Source: Candidatus Jettenia sp. AMX2 (GTDB lineage Bacteria; Planctomycetota; Brocadiia; Brocadiales; Brocadiaceae). Taken from it: 64,000 nt of DNA. Each line of letters opens with the position of its first letter. The first letter of the stretch is position 1. The DNA lies in NCBI GenBank assembly GCA_030583665.1, contig CP129469.1, positions 1,603,043 through 1,667,042 on the forward strand, given 5' to 3'. Under the pieces are notes generated by a model. The model had not been told where the DNA came from, did not search any database, and saw nothing but the letters and a program-made list of their open reading frames with translations. Shown piece after piece: positions 1 to 8,162 of the stretch. The position numbers and the translations under genes are program-made.

Positions 1-193
1 AAATGGCCACCTTTGATGAAGCAGGGGTTTCGGAACCGGAGAATAAATGTTAGTTTGCAATGAAGGCAGGATGCAGGTAAACACAGATTAACAGGATTTA
101 AAAAACAAGGAGGTCTGTCAAAAACACTTGCATTTCTTAAGTCATGGATTATAAGGTTTGAAACATAGTAGTCTGTAAAAAATTCCAGTCTTC
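1..193. other. Left-edge stretch without a convincing gene
   Basis: A plus-strand reading frame enters from the left edge and stops at 51-53; its last 16 codons could be the 3' end of a gene lying outside the window, but nothing in them is recognisable. From about 76 the sequence contains a fragment resembling the dispersed 'acagattaacagg' motif seen elsewhere between genes. I see no other gene or RNA. Confidence 0.3.
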
Positions 194-289
194 TCAATCT
201 GACACCTCAGATTCAGATAGCTCACGCACATAATCCAGACATTCAGTAATTTGTTTTTTTGTTAGGCCTGGAAGATTCTCAAGTATCTC
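194..289 (-). pseudogene. C-terminal remnant of a DUF433 antitoxin-like gene
   Basis: Read on the minus strand, 31 codons ending in TGA (194-196) give a peptide that starts EILENLPGLTKKQITECLDY. This matches the well-known C-terminal helix-turn pattern of DUF433 proteins (EIL..yPgLt.eqi...l.Y), which are antitoxins usually paired with DUF5615 PIN-like toxins. No start codon or N-terminal half is present: upstream the frame runs into the motif 'taacccgaacaagtcgga', a variant of which also occurs near 34321. No toxin partner is recognisable downstream. I read it as a decayed toxin-antitoxin fragment. Confidence 0.6.
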
Positions 290-341
290 CTAACCCGAAC
301 AAGTCGGAAAGGACAAATCCGAAGCGAGAAATCTGAGAGTC

Positions 342-374
342 AACCCTGTAAGGGTTTTAAACCCTTACAGGGTT
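342..374. repeat. Inverted repeat AACCCTGTAAGGG / CCCTTACAGGGTT
   Basis: A near-perfect palindrome with arms AACCCTGTAAGGGTTT and AAACCCTTACAGGGTT. Related AACCCTGNCAGGGTT palindromes occur at about 24576-24607 and 28146-28180, so this belongs to a dispersed hairpin family. It could act as a transcription terminator but no T-tract follows. The stretch from 376 to 688 shows no convincing gene. Confidence 0.7.
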
Positions 375-701
375 AATGTTATTAATATTTTTGCTGAAAA
401 TGCCAAAATATTTTTTATTAGATACTAGGTTGCCCTTCCGATTCATAGTAAAATTTATTTGCGGTGAGCATACTCATTTCTGGTTCTTAAATTCCTTTTT
501 TCACATACAAAATTTCTTTGTTGAACAGGGTTTTACTGCTACAATATTTATTATAAGAATTGGTTCTTTTCATGTGTTTTGATATTTGCTGTATGTCGTT
601 CCAGGCGTTTGTCAACCAGGCTTACATTGAAATGTTCCCGGCAAACTATGGGTGTTTCTAATAAATAAACGGAAATAAGTTTTACCTTAAAGGAGGGGAA
701 A

Positions 702-1925
702 ATGATAAAACAGTTCATTGCCGGTAGTTGTTACTCATATGTATTAAGCTCGGATAAAGAAGCATTCATAATTGATCCTCATATAAGCTTGCTGGATGAA
801 TATAACGACTATTTGAAAAAAAATAAGCTTACGCTTAAGTTTGTTATAGATACGCATACGCATGCCGACCATTTTTCCCTGGCAGCGGTGTTAAAGAAAA
901 AACATGGCGCTTCAGTCCTCATGCACGAAAACGCAATTTCAAGTGTAGCGGATAAACGGTTAAAAGAAAATGATCAGGTTGCTATCGGTTCCATCAGTTT
1001 TAAGGTAATCTATACACCAGGGCATACGGACGATGCAATGAGTTTATATGGTGAAAAAAGGCTGTTTACCGGTGATATTCTCTTGATTGGCAGCGTTGGC
1101 CGCACCGATTTCCAGAATGGTTCTCCCGAATCTATGTTTGATACCTTGCAGAAATTAAAGTCGCTGCCTGATGAAACCATAATTTGTCCGGGACATGACT
1201 ATCATGAAGTTCGTTCATCAACTCTTAAGAAAGAAAAAGAAACAAATCCCTTTCTGAAAGAAACCGATAAAGAGGCATTTGTCAAAAACATGCGTTCGAA
1301 GGTCATCCCAAAGCCTTTTAATATCGAAAATATAATCCGTGTAAACCAGAAAGGCGAGGCTGCGGCATTAGAGATGATCTCTCCCAAAGAGGCTTTATCG
1401 GAAATTGAGAAAAACCCTCAGACTAAATTATTGGACGTGCGGTCAGTCTTAGAATTCGACCAGGCGCATATTAAAGATGCAGTCAACGTGCCTATAGATA
1501 TGATTCATGCTAAAATTAATGAGCTGAGTCAATCCGGGAAAAGTTACATTGTTCTTTGCCGTACCGGTAATCGTTCTCCTATGGCTGCCGATATGCTAAT
1601 ACAGTCAGGTATCCATGGTGTTAAGGTAATGCACGGTGGGGTAACACGCTGGCAAAAAGAAGGATTGCCTGTTATTAAGGGCGAAGGTGGTGTATCATTG
1701 GAACGCCAGGTGAGGACAATTGCAGGAAGCCTGATATTATCAGGGATACTTCTTTCATGGTTCGTACATCGGGGGTTTATTGCCATACCGCTCTTTGTAA
1801 GCTGCGGGCTTATTTTTGCCGGCCTTACTGATAACTGCCTTATGGGGATGTTGTTGATGAAGTTGCCTTACAATAAGAAATTATATAAAACAAAGCATGG
1901 TGGTGGAACCTGTGCCGCAGGGTAA
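702..1925 (+). CDS. Metallo-beta-lactamase / rhodanese / DUF2892 fusion protein
   Basis: A 407-residue three-part protein. Residues 1-210 are a metallo-beta-lactamase fold of the persulfide dioxygenase/glyoxalase II type, with the metal motif THTHADH at 51-57 and further ligands in PGHTD (106-110), D125 and H165. Residues 225-328 are a rhodanese domain with the persulfide-forming cysteine C286 in the loop CRTGNR. Residues 335-395 are a hydrophobic DUF2892-like membrane segment as in YgaP. The likely role is oxidation or transfer of sulfane sulfur (glutathione- or protein-persulfide) at the membrane. The start is supported by a strong AAAGGAGGGG ribosome binding site at 690-699. No operon partner is intact; a rhodanese remnant overlaps the stop codon. 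Confidence 0.9.
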   Translation: MIKQFIAGSCYSYVLSSDKEAFIIDPHISLLDEYNDYLKKNKLTLKFVIDTHTHADHFSLAAVLKKKHGASVLMHENAISSVADKRLKENDQVAIGSISFKVIYTPGHTDDAMSLYGEKRLFTGDILLIGSVGRTDFQNGSPESMFDTLQKLKSLPDETIICPGHDYHEVRSSTLKKEKETNPFLKETDKEAFVKNMRSKVIPKPFNIENIIRVNQKGEAAALEMISPKEALSEIEKNPQTKLLDVRSVLEFDQAHIKDAVNVPIDMIHAKINELSQSGKSYIVLCRTGNRSPMAADMLIQSGIHGVKVMHGGVTRWQKEGLPVIKGEGGVSLERQVRTIAGSLILSGILLSWFVHRGFIAIPLFVSCGLIFAGLTDNCLMGMLLMKLPYNKKLYKTKHGGGTCAAG

Positions 1926-2043
1926 TAGGAAAGCGGGAAAGGATAGCATGGCAGAAATATTATAGGTCATTCTGAGAGAGGTATACCACATGAGCGGCGG
2001 CATCCCCGAATGGAATAAAGAGGGTCTTCCGGTAGTAAAGTAA
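1921..2043 (+). pseudogene. Rhodanese C-terminal remnant with in-frame stop
   Basis: In the frame of position 1921 the sequence reads GNRKAGKDSMAEIL, a TAG stop, then VILREVYHMSGGIPEWNK and EGLPVVK before TAA at 2041-2043. This is the catalytic-loop-to-C-terminus portion of a rhodanese: GNR after the active cysteine, then the typical VYHMSGGIPEW..EGLPV ending. It overlaps the stop of the upstream fusion gene, and the upstream gene itself ends its rhodanese domain in a similar motif (HGGVTRWQKEGLPVI). It is most likely the tail of a second, tandem rhodanese gene that has been deleted and mutated. Confidence 0.65.
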
Positions 2044-2192
2044 ATGAAGATGGTAGCGGCTGTTTTTAAAACAGAAGGGTAGTTCCTCACAAGAAAGGTT
2101 AAAGTTCGTTTATCTTGCATACCATGTTCATCAGGCTACTATCGCCAAATCAATGTTGACCAATATATTGAAAAGCCATACAATTTACTTTT

Positions 2193-3098
2193 ATGTTCAA
2201 ACCAGCTTATATAAATCTGTACCGGACGGGTAAACTTGACGAGAGGGTCGAAAGTGCCCGGAAATTATTAAAAGAGTGCCAGATATGTCCGAGACGATGC
2301 AAGGTCAACCGGCTTGAAAATAAATCAGGTATTTGTAAGGTGGGCAGATTGCCAAAGGTTTCGAGTTATAATCCGCACTTTGGAGAAGAATCTCCATTGG
2401 TTGGCATGCATGGTTCAGGAACTATCTTTATTACTTCGTGTAATTTGGGCTGCGTATTCTGTCAAAATTATGATATCAGCCATCTGGGAGAAGGATACGA
2501 AGTTTCTTTCGAACGATTCGCACAAATGATGATCGAATTACAGAATATGGATTGTCACAATATTAATTTTGTTACCCCTACCCATGTTGTACCCCAGATA
2601 CTCGAAGCACTTCCCATTGCCATCAGGGGAGGTTTAAAGATACCACTGGTCTATAACACCGGTGGTTATGATCTCGTGGAAACCTTGCAATTACTGGATG
2701 GAATTTTCGACATTTACATGCCCGATTTTAAATTCTCCGATAATGATACTGCAGCCAGATTGTGCAGGGCAGAGGACTATCCCGAAGTAGCCATGAAGGC
2801 TATTAAGGAGATGCACAGACAGGTAGGCGACCTTGTTATAAACGAACGTGGTATTGCAGAAAGAGGGCTGATCGTCCGGCATCTTGTTATGCCCAATGAA
2901 TTAGCCGGAACATGCAAGGTTATGCAGTTTCTGGCCGGGGAAATCTCACGAAATACCTATGTTAATATCATGGATCAATATTATCCCTGTGGTCTTGCCC
3001 GCCAATATCCGGAAATCAACCGCCGGATCACCGCTGAAGAATTTGAGTATGCCCTCCGGATCGCGCATGAAGAAGGTATCCGCAGGTTAGCTGATTAA
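2193..3098 (+). CDS. Radical SAM protein of the PflX/COG1313 family
   Basis: A 301-residue radical SAM enzyme. The [4Fe-4S]/SAM motif CX3CX2C is at C83-C87-C90 (CNLGCVFCQNY). An N-terminal four-cysteine segment (C29, C32, C36, C48: CQICPRRCKVNR...GICKVG) is typical of this family and probably binds an additional metal centre. Family members resemble pyruvate formate-lyase activating enzymes but their substrate is unknown; the name PflX is historical. The start is uncertain: the upstream spacer is AT-rich with no strong Shine-Dalgarno sequence. The gene stands alone, about 150 bp after a rhodanese remnant and convergent with an ATPase pseudogene. Confidence 0.85.
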   Translation: MFKPAYINLYRTGKLDERVESARKLLKECQICPRRCKVNRLENKSGICKVGRLPKVSSYNPHFGEESPLVGMHGSGTIFITSCNLGCVFCQNYDISHLGEGYEVSFERFAQMMIELQNMDCHNINFVTPTHVVPQILEALPIAIRGGLKIPLVYNTGGYDLVETLQLLDGIFDIYMPDFKFSDNDTAARLCRAEDYPEVAMKAIKEMHRQVGDLVINERGIAERGLIVRHLVMPNELAGTCKVMQFLAGEISRNTYVNIMDQYYPCGLARQYPEINRRITAEEFEYALRIAHEEGIRRLAD

Positions 3099-3133
3099 GC
3101 AGTTTAAACCAGAATATAATGAAAACCTTTATC

Positions 3134-3746
3134 TTACTTCCTCAGCCACGCACCCATAATCGGGTCTGTTAGCCGGTACTTATTTTTCCCATCCTTTTCT
3201 ATCAAGTCCTTTTCAAGCAATGCCCGTATTTTTTCGATTCGACAAGTTCGGTAACTTCCTGAAATTCATCAAGTGCAATGCACGCCAGAAGCTTTTTCTT
3301 TTTCACATAGTTATACATTCCTTCCATAAGGTCTTCGAGGAGGATTTCTAATGTAGCGCTGCGGTCAAATTTCACAAGGAAACCAAGTCCTTCCGGTGTT
3401 ACTTCGAATACAGGAACCAACCTGCTAAACAAGTTTTTTACTTTATCTCCAAACGTTCGCGGGTCAACCCCCCCCTCCCTATCCCTTTGAGGATAGCCGT
3501 AGCAAGCATAGAAACAAAATCATGCTCTGATGATACGGGAAATAAATCTACATAAACGGTCAATACCCCTTCTTTCCCGAGTTCTTTCAATACCTGATTC
3601 ACAAGGGAAGACTTCCCATATCTTCTTGGTGAATAAAGGACAATGTTTTGACAATTTTTTGCATAGTTTATTAGATCGGCCAGTTCCTGTTCTCTATTGC
3701 AAAAATCTTCTTCTTTTGCAATGCCTATAGTAAACGGATTTTGCAT
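3134..3746 (-). pseudogene. Archaeal-type AAA ATPase, frameshifted and internally deleted
   Basis: The N-terminal part (3746 to about 3476) carries the Walker A region SPRRYGKSSLVNQ of the prokaryotic DUF234/archaeal-ATPase family. At a run of eight Cs (3468-3475 on the plus strand) the frame is lost. The next part continues in another frame to the Walker B motif ACIALDEFQE (about 3275). The family normally has some 150 more residues here, but the sequence jumps directly to a winged-helix tail that reads ALLEKDLIEKDGKNKYRLTD and PIMGAWLRK, ending at 3134, in yet another frame. So one frameshift and one internal deletion have inactivated the gene. The homopolymer shift alone could be a sequencing error; the deletion could not. 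Confidence 0.75.
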
Positions 3747-4027
3747 AGTATTCCCTTAGAATTATTCTATATAAATTATTCTCATAGAATAAATCAAAAT
3801 CTCCTGGCTGTCAAGTCTTTAAAACTGATTGAATGGGAATATTTATTTTTGAACAAATCAAATATCTTGTATTTTACCTTTTACCAAGGTAATATGTTGG
3901 TGATTTCAAGCAATTATAGTAAACGCATTAAATTGGTTCACATGCACAACATTAAAGCAGGCTTTACTTTGTATGTTTACAGGTTAAAAACGAGGGGCTG
4001 AAAGTTTGACATACGATATTCTTAGCG

Positions 4028-4330
4028 TGACCTTTGGCCGCAACCAAATTCGAAATACTAAACAATTTCAAATGCGTTCTTTGCACCTTTTCGATGAACT
4101 ATTACGATTTATTTTTTGTTTTCTAATCCCGAAGGAATGTCATGATTATAGCAAAAGTCATACAAAAGATTTCTAACCCCGAAGGGGTGACATAGAAAAC
4201 CCACGATCATCTTACAATCATGCCACCCCTTCGGGGTTGTTGGTTTTTGCTTGTTCATTTACTATAAATCATGTCAGCCCTTCGGGCTTGGTGCGGCCTT
4301 TGGCCGCAGCCAAATTAGAAATACTGTAAC
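4028..4330. repeat. Dispersed repeat family A, copy 1 (about 300 bp)
   Basis: The element begins with TTTGGCCGCAACCAAATT and ends with a second, diverged copy of the same segment, giving terminal direct repeats of about 40 bp. Inside are three GAAGG/CCTTC hairpin units: TAATCCCGAAGGAATGTCAT, CTAACCCCGAAGGGGTGACA, and the inverted CCACCCCTTCGGGGTTG. Other copies lie at 11641-11958, 13480-13818 and 19357-19663. No open reading frame is conserved. It is a non-coding, hairpin-rich element, possibly mobile. The rest of 3747-4470 holds nothing else I recognise. Confidence 0.8.
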
Positions 4331-4470
4331 ACTTTAGTTTTTTGAAAACATCAATGGTTCAAAATACCTATGTGGCTGTGTAGATGCAATTCATGAATTG
4401 CATCTACAGCTTACGAATGCTGTAATTGCTGGATTTTTTCAAAAAACTAAAGTGTTACGAAATACTGAAA

Positions 4471-4777
4471 TTTCCTCCCCCCTGTCTGCGTACGGTGACC
4501 TGCCTGCGGCGCAGGCATGGCGCACAGGCAGGCTTGATGGGGTCTGTCTGCGTGCTGTCCGCCTGCCTGAGCGAGTCCGCTCGCATTCAGGCATAGCACA
4601 GGTAGGGAGGCTAGGTGGGGGTGAATAAGAATTGAAAAAAGAACTACGGCATAGAGCAAAAATGCTCAGAAAACGATCCACCGATGCAGAAAAAAGTCAC
4701 AAGAAAAGCATTGGTTGATTGATTGACCCACCCTCCCCTAACCCCTCCCATCGAGGGAGGGGAATTTGTCAAGCTTA
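4471..4777. repeat. Dispersed repeat family C, copy 1, with two inserted palindromes
   Basis: An approximately 300-bp GC-rich element starting TTTCCTCCCCCCTGTCTGCG and ending GGGAGGGGAATTTGTCAAGC. The same element occurs at 19664-19908, again right after a family A copy, and a shorter version is at 12165-12299. This copy is longer because palindromes of 22 bp (4499-4520) and about 34 bp (4560-4593) sit in the centre of hairpins that lack them in the 19.7-kb copy. Open frames across it are artefacts of repeat sequence. Confidence 0.8.
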
Positions 4778-5079
4778 TTCCTTGTCATTCGAGTCGCTTT
4801 AGAGAATATGTGCCTGAGCTTAATATAGTATCATATAAGGTGCCGTTATCAGGTTATATTATCCCCCAAACCAGATGGAGTGATCATGCCTCCTTTTGGG
4901 ATAGCGGATACCCGGCCCTTATGTTGGCTGACACGGCCATGTTCCGGAATCCTTACTACCATACACCATATGATAAATACGAAAACCTTGATTTTATCTT
5001 TATGGTAAATGTAACGAAGGCCGTAATCAGTGTTATTCTGAATCTTGATAACTATAGCGCAGAATCCGTCCCTTCATAA
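4777..5079 (+). pseudogene. C-terminal fragment of an M28 family zinc aminopeptidase
   Basis: The open frame starts inside the preceding repeat (the codons from 4723 translate repeat DNA), but from about 4777 it encodes a genuine peptidase tail: SDHASFWDSGYPALMLADTA then MFRNPYYHTPYDKYENLDF. That is the conserved SDH...FW..G.PA....DTA..RN..YHT..D..E.LD pattern with zinc-ligand residues of M28 peptidases. About 200-300 N-terminal residues, including the first metal ligands, are missing. The repeat has apparently replaced or been inserted at the 5' part of the gene, so the product is unlikely to be functional. Confidence 0.75.
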
Positions 5080-5096
5080 CCTTTCACTATCAGCGT

Positions 5097-5849
5097 TCAT
5101 CCGTGTCCCGTTTTTCTACCAGCGTTTATCTGCGTCTTTTTATCGTAGCCCCGTTTTACGATAAGAACGGACATATATCCCCTTCCACTATACCTGAGAG
5201 ATATCAGATCGTGGGTAAAAAAAGCATTTTTTTGTCCGATATACGAGGCGAATAAGGCATTGTCTGTGAGCCTTAGCTCCTCAAGTAATTCAATTACTTC
5301 ATTCAGTTTCTTTGCGACCTTCATCATGACAACGGTGTCGAACGCTTCAAGGACAGGGCGTAATTCATTCATATCATCCGGCACGGGAATTACCGCCAGC
5401 CGTTCATCCCCGGATAATAGCGGATAATTAGCTGCACTTGCCGCAGCATTATATGAGGTAATGCCGGGAATGGTATGGATCTCCTGCCCCGGCAGCATGG
5501 TTTCCAGTTGGCGCAGCAAATAGATGTAGGTACTAAAGGTCAGGGGATCCCCCAGTGTCAGATACGCTACATCGTATCCGGCGTTGATCTCTGCCAAAAT
5601 TTCTTCAGCGGCTTTGCGCCATGCTGAGGTAAGGACCAATCTGTCCTTCGTCATGGGATAAACCTGCTCAATCACCTTTTTATCTTTTACGTACTCCCGG
5701 ACAATCTCCAGCGCAATACTATCCTCTTTGGAGCCGGACTTCGGAACAAAGATACAATCTGCATTCCGGATAATACGAACCGCCTTCAGTGTGAGAAATT
5801 CCTGGTCACCGGGACCAAGGCCAATACCATAGAAGCTACCTGTTTTCAT
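5097..5849 (-). CDS. cbiL: Precorrin-2/cobalt-factor II C20-methyltransferase CbiL
   Basis: A 250-residue SAM-dependent methyltransferase of the tetrapyrrole (CbiF-like) fold. The N-terminal motif GIGLGPGD is at residues 8-15, TLGDP at 98-102 and the SAM-contact region IPGITSYNAAA at 127-137. It should methylate C20 of (cobalt-)sirohydrochlorin in the anaerobic corrin pathway. The last 15 or so residues (DKKTQINAGRKTGHG) are not part of the family; they translate a copy of a dispersed intergenic repeat containing GACGCAGATAAACGC. It is separated by about 500 bp of repeats from cbiE, which lies on the same strand. Confidence 0.9.
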   Translation of the reverse strand: MKTGSFYGIGLGPGDQEFLTLKAVRIIRNADCIFVPKSGSKEDSIALEIVREYVKDKKVIEQVYPMTKDRLVLTSAWRKAAEEILAEINAGYDVAYLTLGDPLTFSTYIYLLRQLETMLPGQEIHTIPGITSYNAAASAANYPLLSGDERLAVIPVPDDMNELRPVLEAFDTVVMMKVAKKLNEVIELLEELRLTDNALFASYIGQKNAFFTHDLISLRYSGRGYMSVLIVKRGYDKKTQINAGRKTGHG

Positions 5850-5899
5850 GATAGATTAGACTCCAACCCTTTTTCATTTAAGTTTTGGGATTACCATTG

Positions 5900-5975
5900 T
5901 TCTCTATCACCCCTTCGGGGTTAAAATATGTTTTCTGCCTCTTGCTATAATCATGACATCCCTTCGGGATTAAGA
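5900..5975. repeat. Partial family A repeat unit
   Basis: Two hairpin units, ATCACCCCTTCGGGGTTAAA and GACATCCCTTCGGGATTAAG, spaced by GCTATAATCATGACAT, match the internal part of the family A element but lack its terminal repeats. It is a fragment or a solo unit. Confidence 0.65.
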
Positions 5976-6049
5976 AAAAATAGGTTAAAACCATAATTAT
6001 ACCCTTTGGGCTAATGGATAAAGATCAATTGGTATTCCTTAAGTATATT

Positions 6050-6305
6050 TGGCAGGCAGTGCCTACATGAATGTATAGGAATTTCAAACCAGGTATTCCT
6101 CCCCCTTGATGGGAGGAAAATGTTTAGCTCATGTAGGGTGGGCACCACCCACCGGAAAATATAACGTATAGGAATTTCAATATTTGTATCATAGCATACC
6201 AGACAACACCCTGAATCCCCCTTTTCGTTCGACTGAGCTCACGACGAAGTCTAAGGGGAACCCGAGGAAATTCCTCCTTAAGAAAAGGGGCAAGGGGGTT
6301 GTCTT
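6050..6305. repeat. Mixed repeat fragments between cbiL and cbiE
   Basis: Contains ATGTATAGGAATTTCAAACC followed by AGGTATTCCTCCCCCTTGAT (same junction as at 12145-12182), a hairpin of the type GGGTGGGCACCACCCACC (6134-6151), and a segment resembling the 'cccccttttc...aaaaggggcaagggggttgt' family also seen at 28189-28228. No gene is visible; the interval probably carries only the cbiL-side leader. Confidence 0.6.
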
Positions 6306-6348
6306 TGATTGGTATTTGCCGTTTTTATTAAAAAATGAACTTAATCCC

Positions 6349-6993
6349 TCATTCTCTGATCACAACCACCACAACCATCCCTTTTGTTTTTATGGTCAGT
6401 GCAGAGGTTAAATCCATTTCACAAATACGCTCGTCCGGCAGGGAAAGATTCTCGCAAACATACATGCGTCTCCCTCTCATACCATTTTTTAACAACCGCC
6501 TGGCAATAACAGCAGGGGTATTTTTATCATCCGTTAGTATTCCAACCTTATCGTGTTCCCTGACCTTTTTAACAAGCTCTTTATGTCCGCTATCCCTTCC
6601 GTGCAGGCTGATGAAACACGCATCGTCCCATGATTCTCCGATAGCGGCAAAGGCAAGTTGTATACTGCTGATGCCAGGAATAATCATACAGTTCTCACGG
6701 CCCAGTGTCTTCACCATCATTTTTGTGTAACTGAAAAAACCGGGGTCTCCGCTTACCAGTACCACGACTTGTTCCGTGTAACTCCACGCACCAATTTTAT
6801 CTATCATAGTCCGGTAATTTTTTTCCAGGACTATTTTCCGGGCATTACTATCTGGAAACAGCTTGAGCAACCGGCGGCTTCCTACAAGGATATCCGCCTT
6901 TTTAATATAAGAAAGGGCCCTGGGGAAGATATATGACTTCAGCCCCGGTCCGCATCCGATAATGATAACCTTATTTCTTTGCTGTTTATCCAT
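6349..6993 (-). CDS. cbiE: Cobalt-precorrin-7 (C5)-methyltransferase CbiE
   Basis: A 214-residue protein of the CbiE type, the N-terminal half of CobL. Conserved segments are GCGPG (13-17), SGDPGFFS (81-88), IPGISSIQLAFA (105-116) and SLHGRD (129-134). It methylates C5 of cobalt-precorrin-7 and normally works with the decarboxylating C15-methyltransferase CbiT, for which no gene is seen here. Its start codon lies 55 bp inside the end of cbiD, so the two are transcribed together and probably translationally coupled. Confidence 0.9.
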   Translation of the reverse strand: MDKQQRNKVIIIGCGPGLKSYIFPRALSYIKKADILVGSRRLLKLFPDSNARKIVLEKNYRTMIDKIGAWSYTEQVVVLVSGDPGFFSYTKMMVKTLGRENCMIIPGISSIQLAFAAIGESWDDACFISLHGRDSGHKELVKKVREHDKVGILTDDKNTPAVIARRLLKNGMRGRRMYVCENLSLPDERICEMDLTSALTIKTKGMVVVVVIRE

Positions 6994-8084
6994 TTCTTAG
7001 CACCATCCGAGATACCTGTAACGGAACTCTTCATATCAAAGAGGATAATGCCGGTTTCTATCACGACGGATGGTTGTTTTTCCCTGCAAAATTCAAGCAC
7101 CTTATCCTCGATCATTCCTGCTACATTGTCCATTACCGGCACATTCACATCATGTAGTACCCTGACAATTCCTTCTACCGTAGAAGACCCTTCCAAAGCA
7201 TTGTACACTGCATCAGGAAGATGCATATGCCGGATGATATCTAAAAGGATATCATTTGCAGGCCCTGACACAACACTGTGGGTATGAAAATCACCCCGTA
7301 GCAATTTAGCAAGTTTCCCCGGATGCCCTGCAAGGATAATTCTTTTAAACTGCCTTCTCAGCGCCTCCTCCAGCATAAAACCTACGAAATTACTTATCTG
7401 AACGATCTGATCCCCGGGAATTGCAACCAGGTTGCGGACAGAACGTTCACCCAGACTGCCTGGCACCAGTACCACTGTTTCGTATCCCATCGCACGGGCA
7501 ATATCGAGTCCGCATAACAACGAGACCCTGAAGGCATCTTCCGACATTGGTCTGACGATACCCGTAGTACCGATAATAGATATCCCGCCCACAATGCCAA
7601 GCCTGGGGTTAAACGTCTTCTCCCCCAAAGCCTTACCGTCCGGTACGGAGATTACAACCCTTACGCCGGCACCGGCACCAATAACCTCCCGTACGGCGCT
7701 CTCAATCATGCGCTGCGGCACGGGATTAATTGCCGCTTTACCGACAGGAACCTGCAATCCTGGCCTGGTTACCCGTCCGACCCCCTCTCCGCCGTCAATC
7801 TCTATTAAACCTGTGTCGTTCCGTTCAACCCGTGCATATACCCTGCACCCGTTAGTCACATCAGGATCATCCCCGGCATCTTTTTGCACGGCACACCCGG
7901 ACCAATTGTGAAAGAGTTGCTTGTGGAGGATTTTTAGTTTGAGCCTGATACCAGCCGGGGTACCGATCTCTTCATCATCGGGGATGATCCCTTTTACAAG
8001 GCCGGTTGCCGCTGCCTTTGCTGCCGCAGTTGCACAGCTTCCCGTTGTATAACCTGACCGTAAAGTTATTGGTGTAATTGACAT
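6939..8084 (-). CDS. cbiD: Cobalt-precorrin-5B C1-methyltransferase CbiD
   Basis: About 381 residues with the diagnostic N-terminal signature SGYTTGSCATAAAKAA (residues 10-25). CbiD methylates C1 of cobalt-precorrin-5B in the oxygen-independent cobalamin pathway. I prefer the ATG at 8084: it is preceded by AGGAG, although only two bases away. An in-frame ATG at 8132 would add 16 residues (including MRTVKSSLHNPAASGD) partly encoded by a GTGGGC/GCCCAC repeat and has no ribosome binding site. The gene overlaps cbiE downstream and follows a LuxR-type regulator gene on the same strand by about 80 bp. Confidence 0.92.
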   Translation of the reverse strand: MSITPITLRSGYTTGSCATAAAKAAATGLVKGIIPDDEEIGTPAGIRLKLKILHKQLFHNWSGCAVQKDAGDDPDVTNGCRVYARVERNDTGLIEIDGGEGVGRVTRPGLQVPVGKAAINPVPQRMIESAVREVIGAGAGVRVVISVPDGKALGEKTFNPRLGIVGGISIIGTTGIVRPMSEDAFRVSLLCGLDIARAMGYETVVLVPGSLGERSVRNLVAIPGDQIVQISNFVGFMLEEALRRQFKRIILAGHPGKLAKLLRGDFHTHSVVSGPANDILLDIIRHMHLPDAVYNALEGSSTVEGIVRVLHDVNVPVMDNVAGMIEDKVLEFCREKQPSVVIETGIILFDMKSSVTGISDGAKKWINSKEIRLSLSDADRG

Positions 8085-8162
8085 ATCTCCTGATGCCGCA
8101 GGGTTGTGTAAAGAGGATTTAACAGTCCTCATCTTATGTGGGCACCGCCCGCCAAAAAATAA

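Noticed and set aside
376-582. 68-codon frame near the left edge
   Set aside because: AT-rich, no ribosome binding site, low-complexity product and no family match.
4398-4681. Open frames in both directions over the family C repeat
   Set aside because: They depend on repeat sequence (Pro/Arg-rich products) and are not conserved as proteins; the same DNA elsewhere is interrupted.
7323-7911. Long frames opposite cbiD and cbiX-cbiC
   Set aside because: Antisense shadows of GC-rich coding genes, no start support and no family match.
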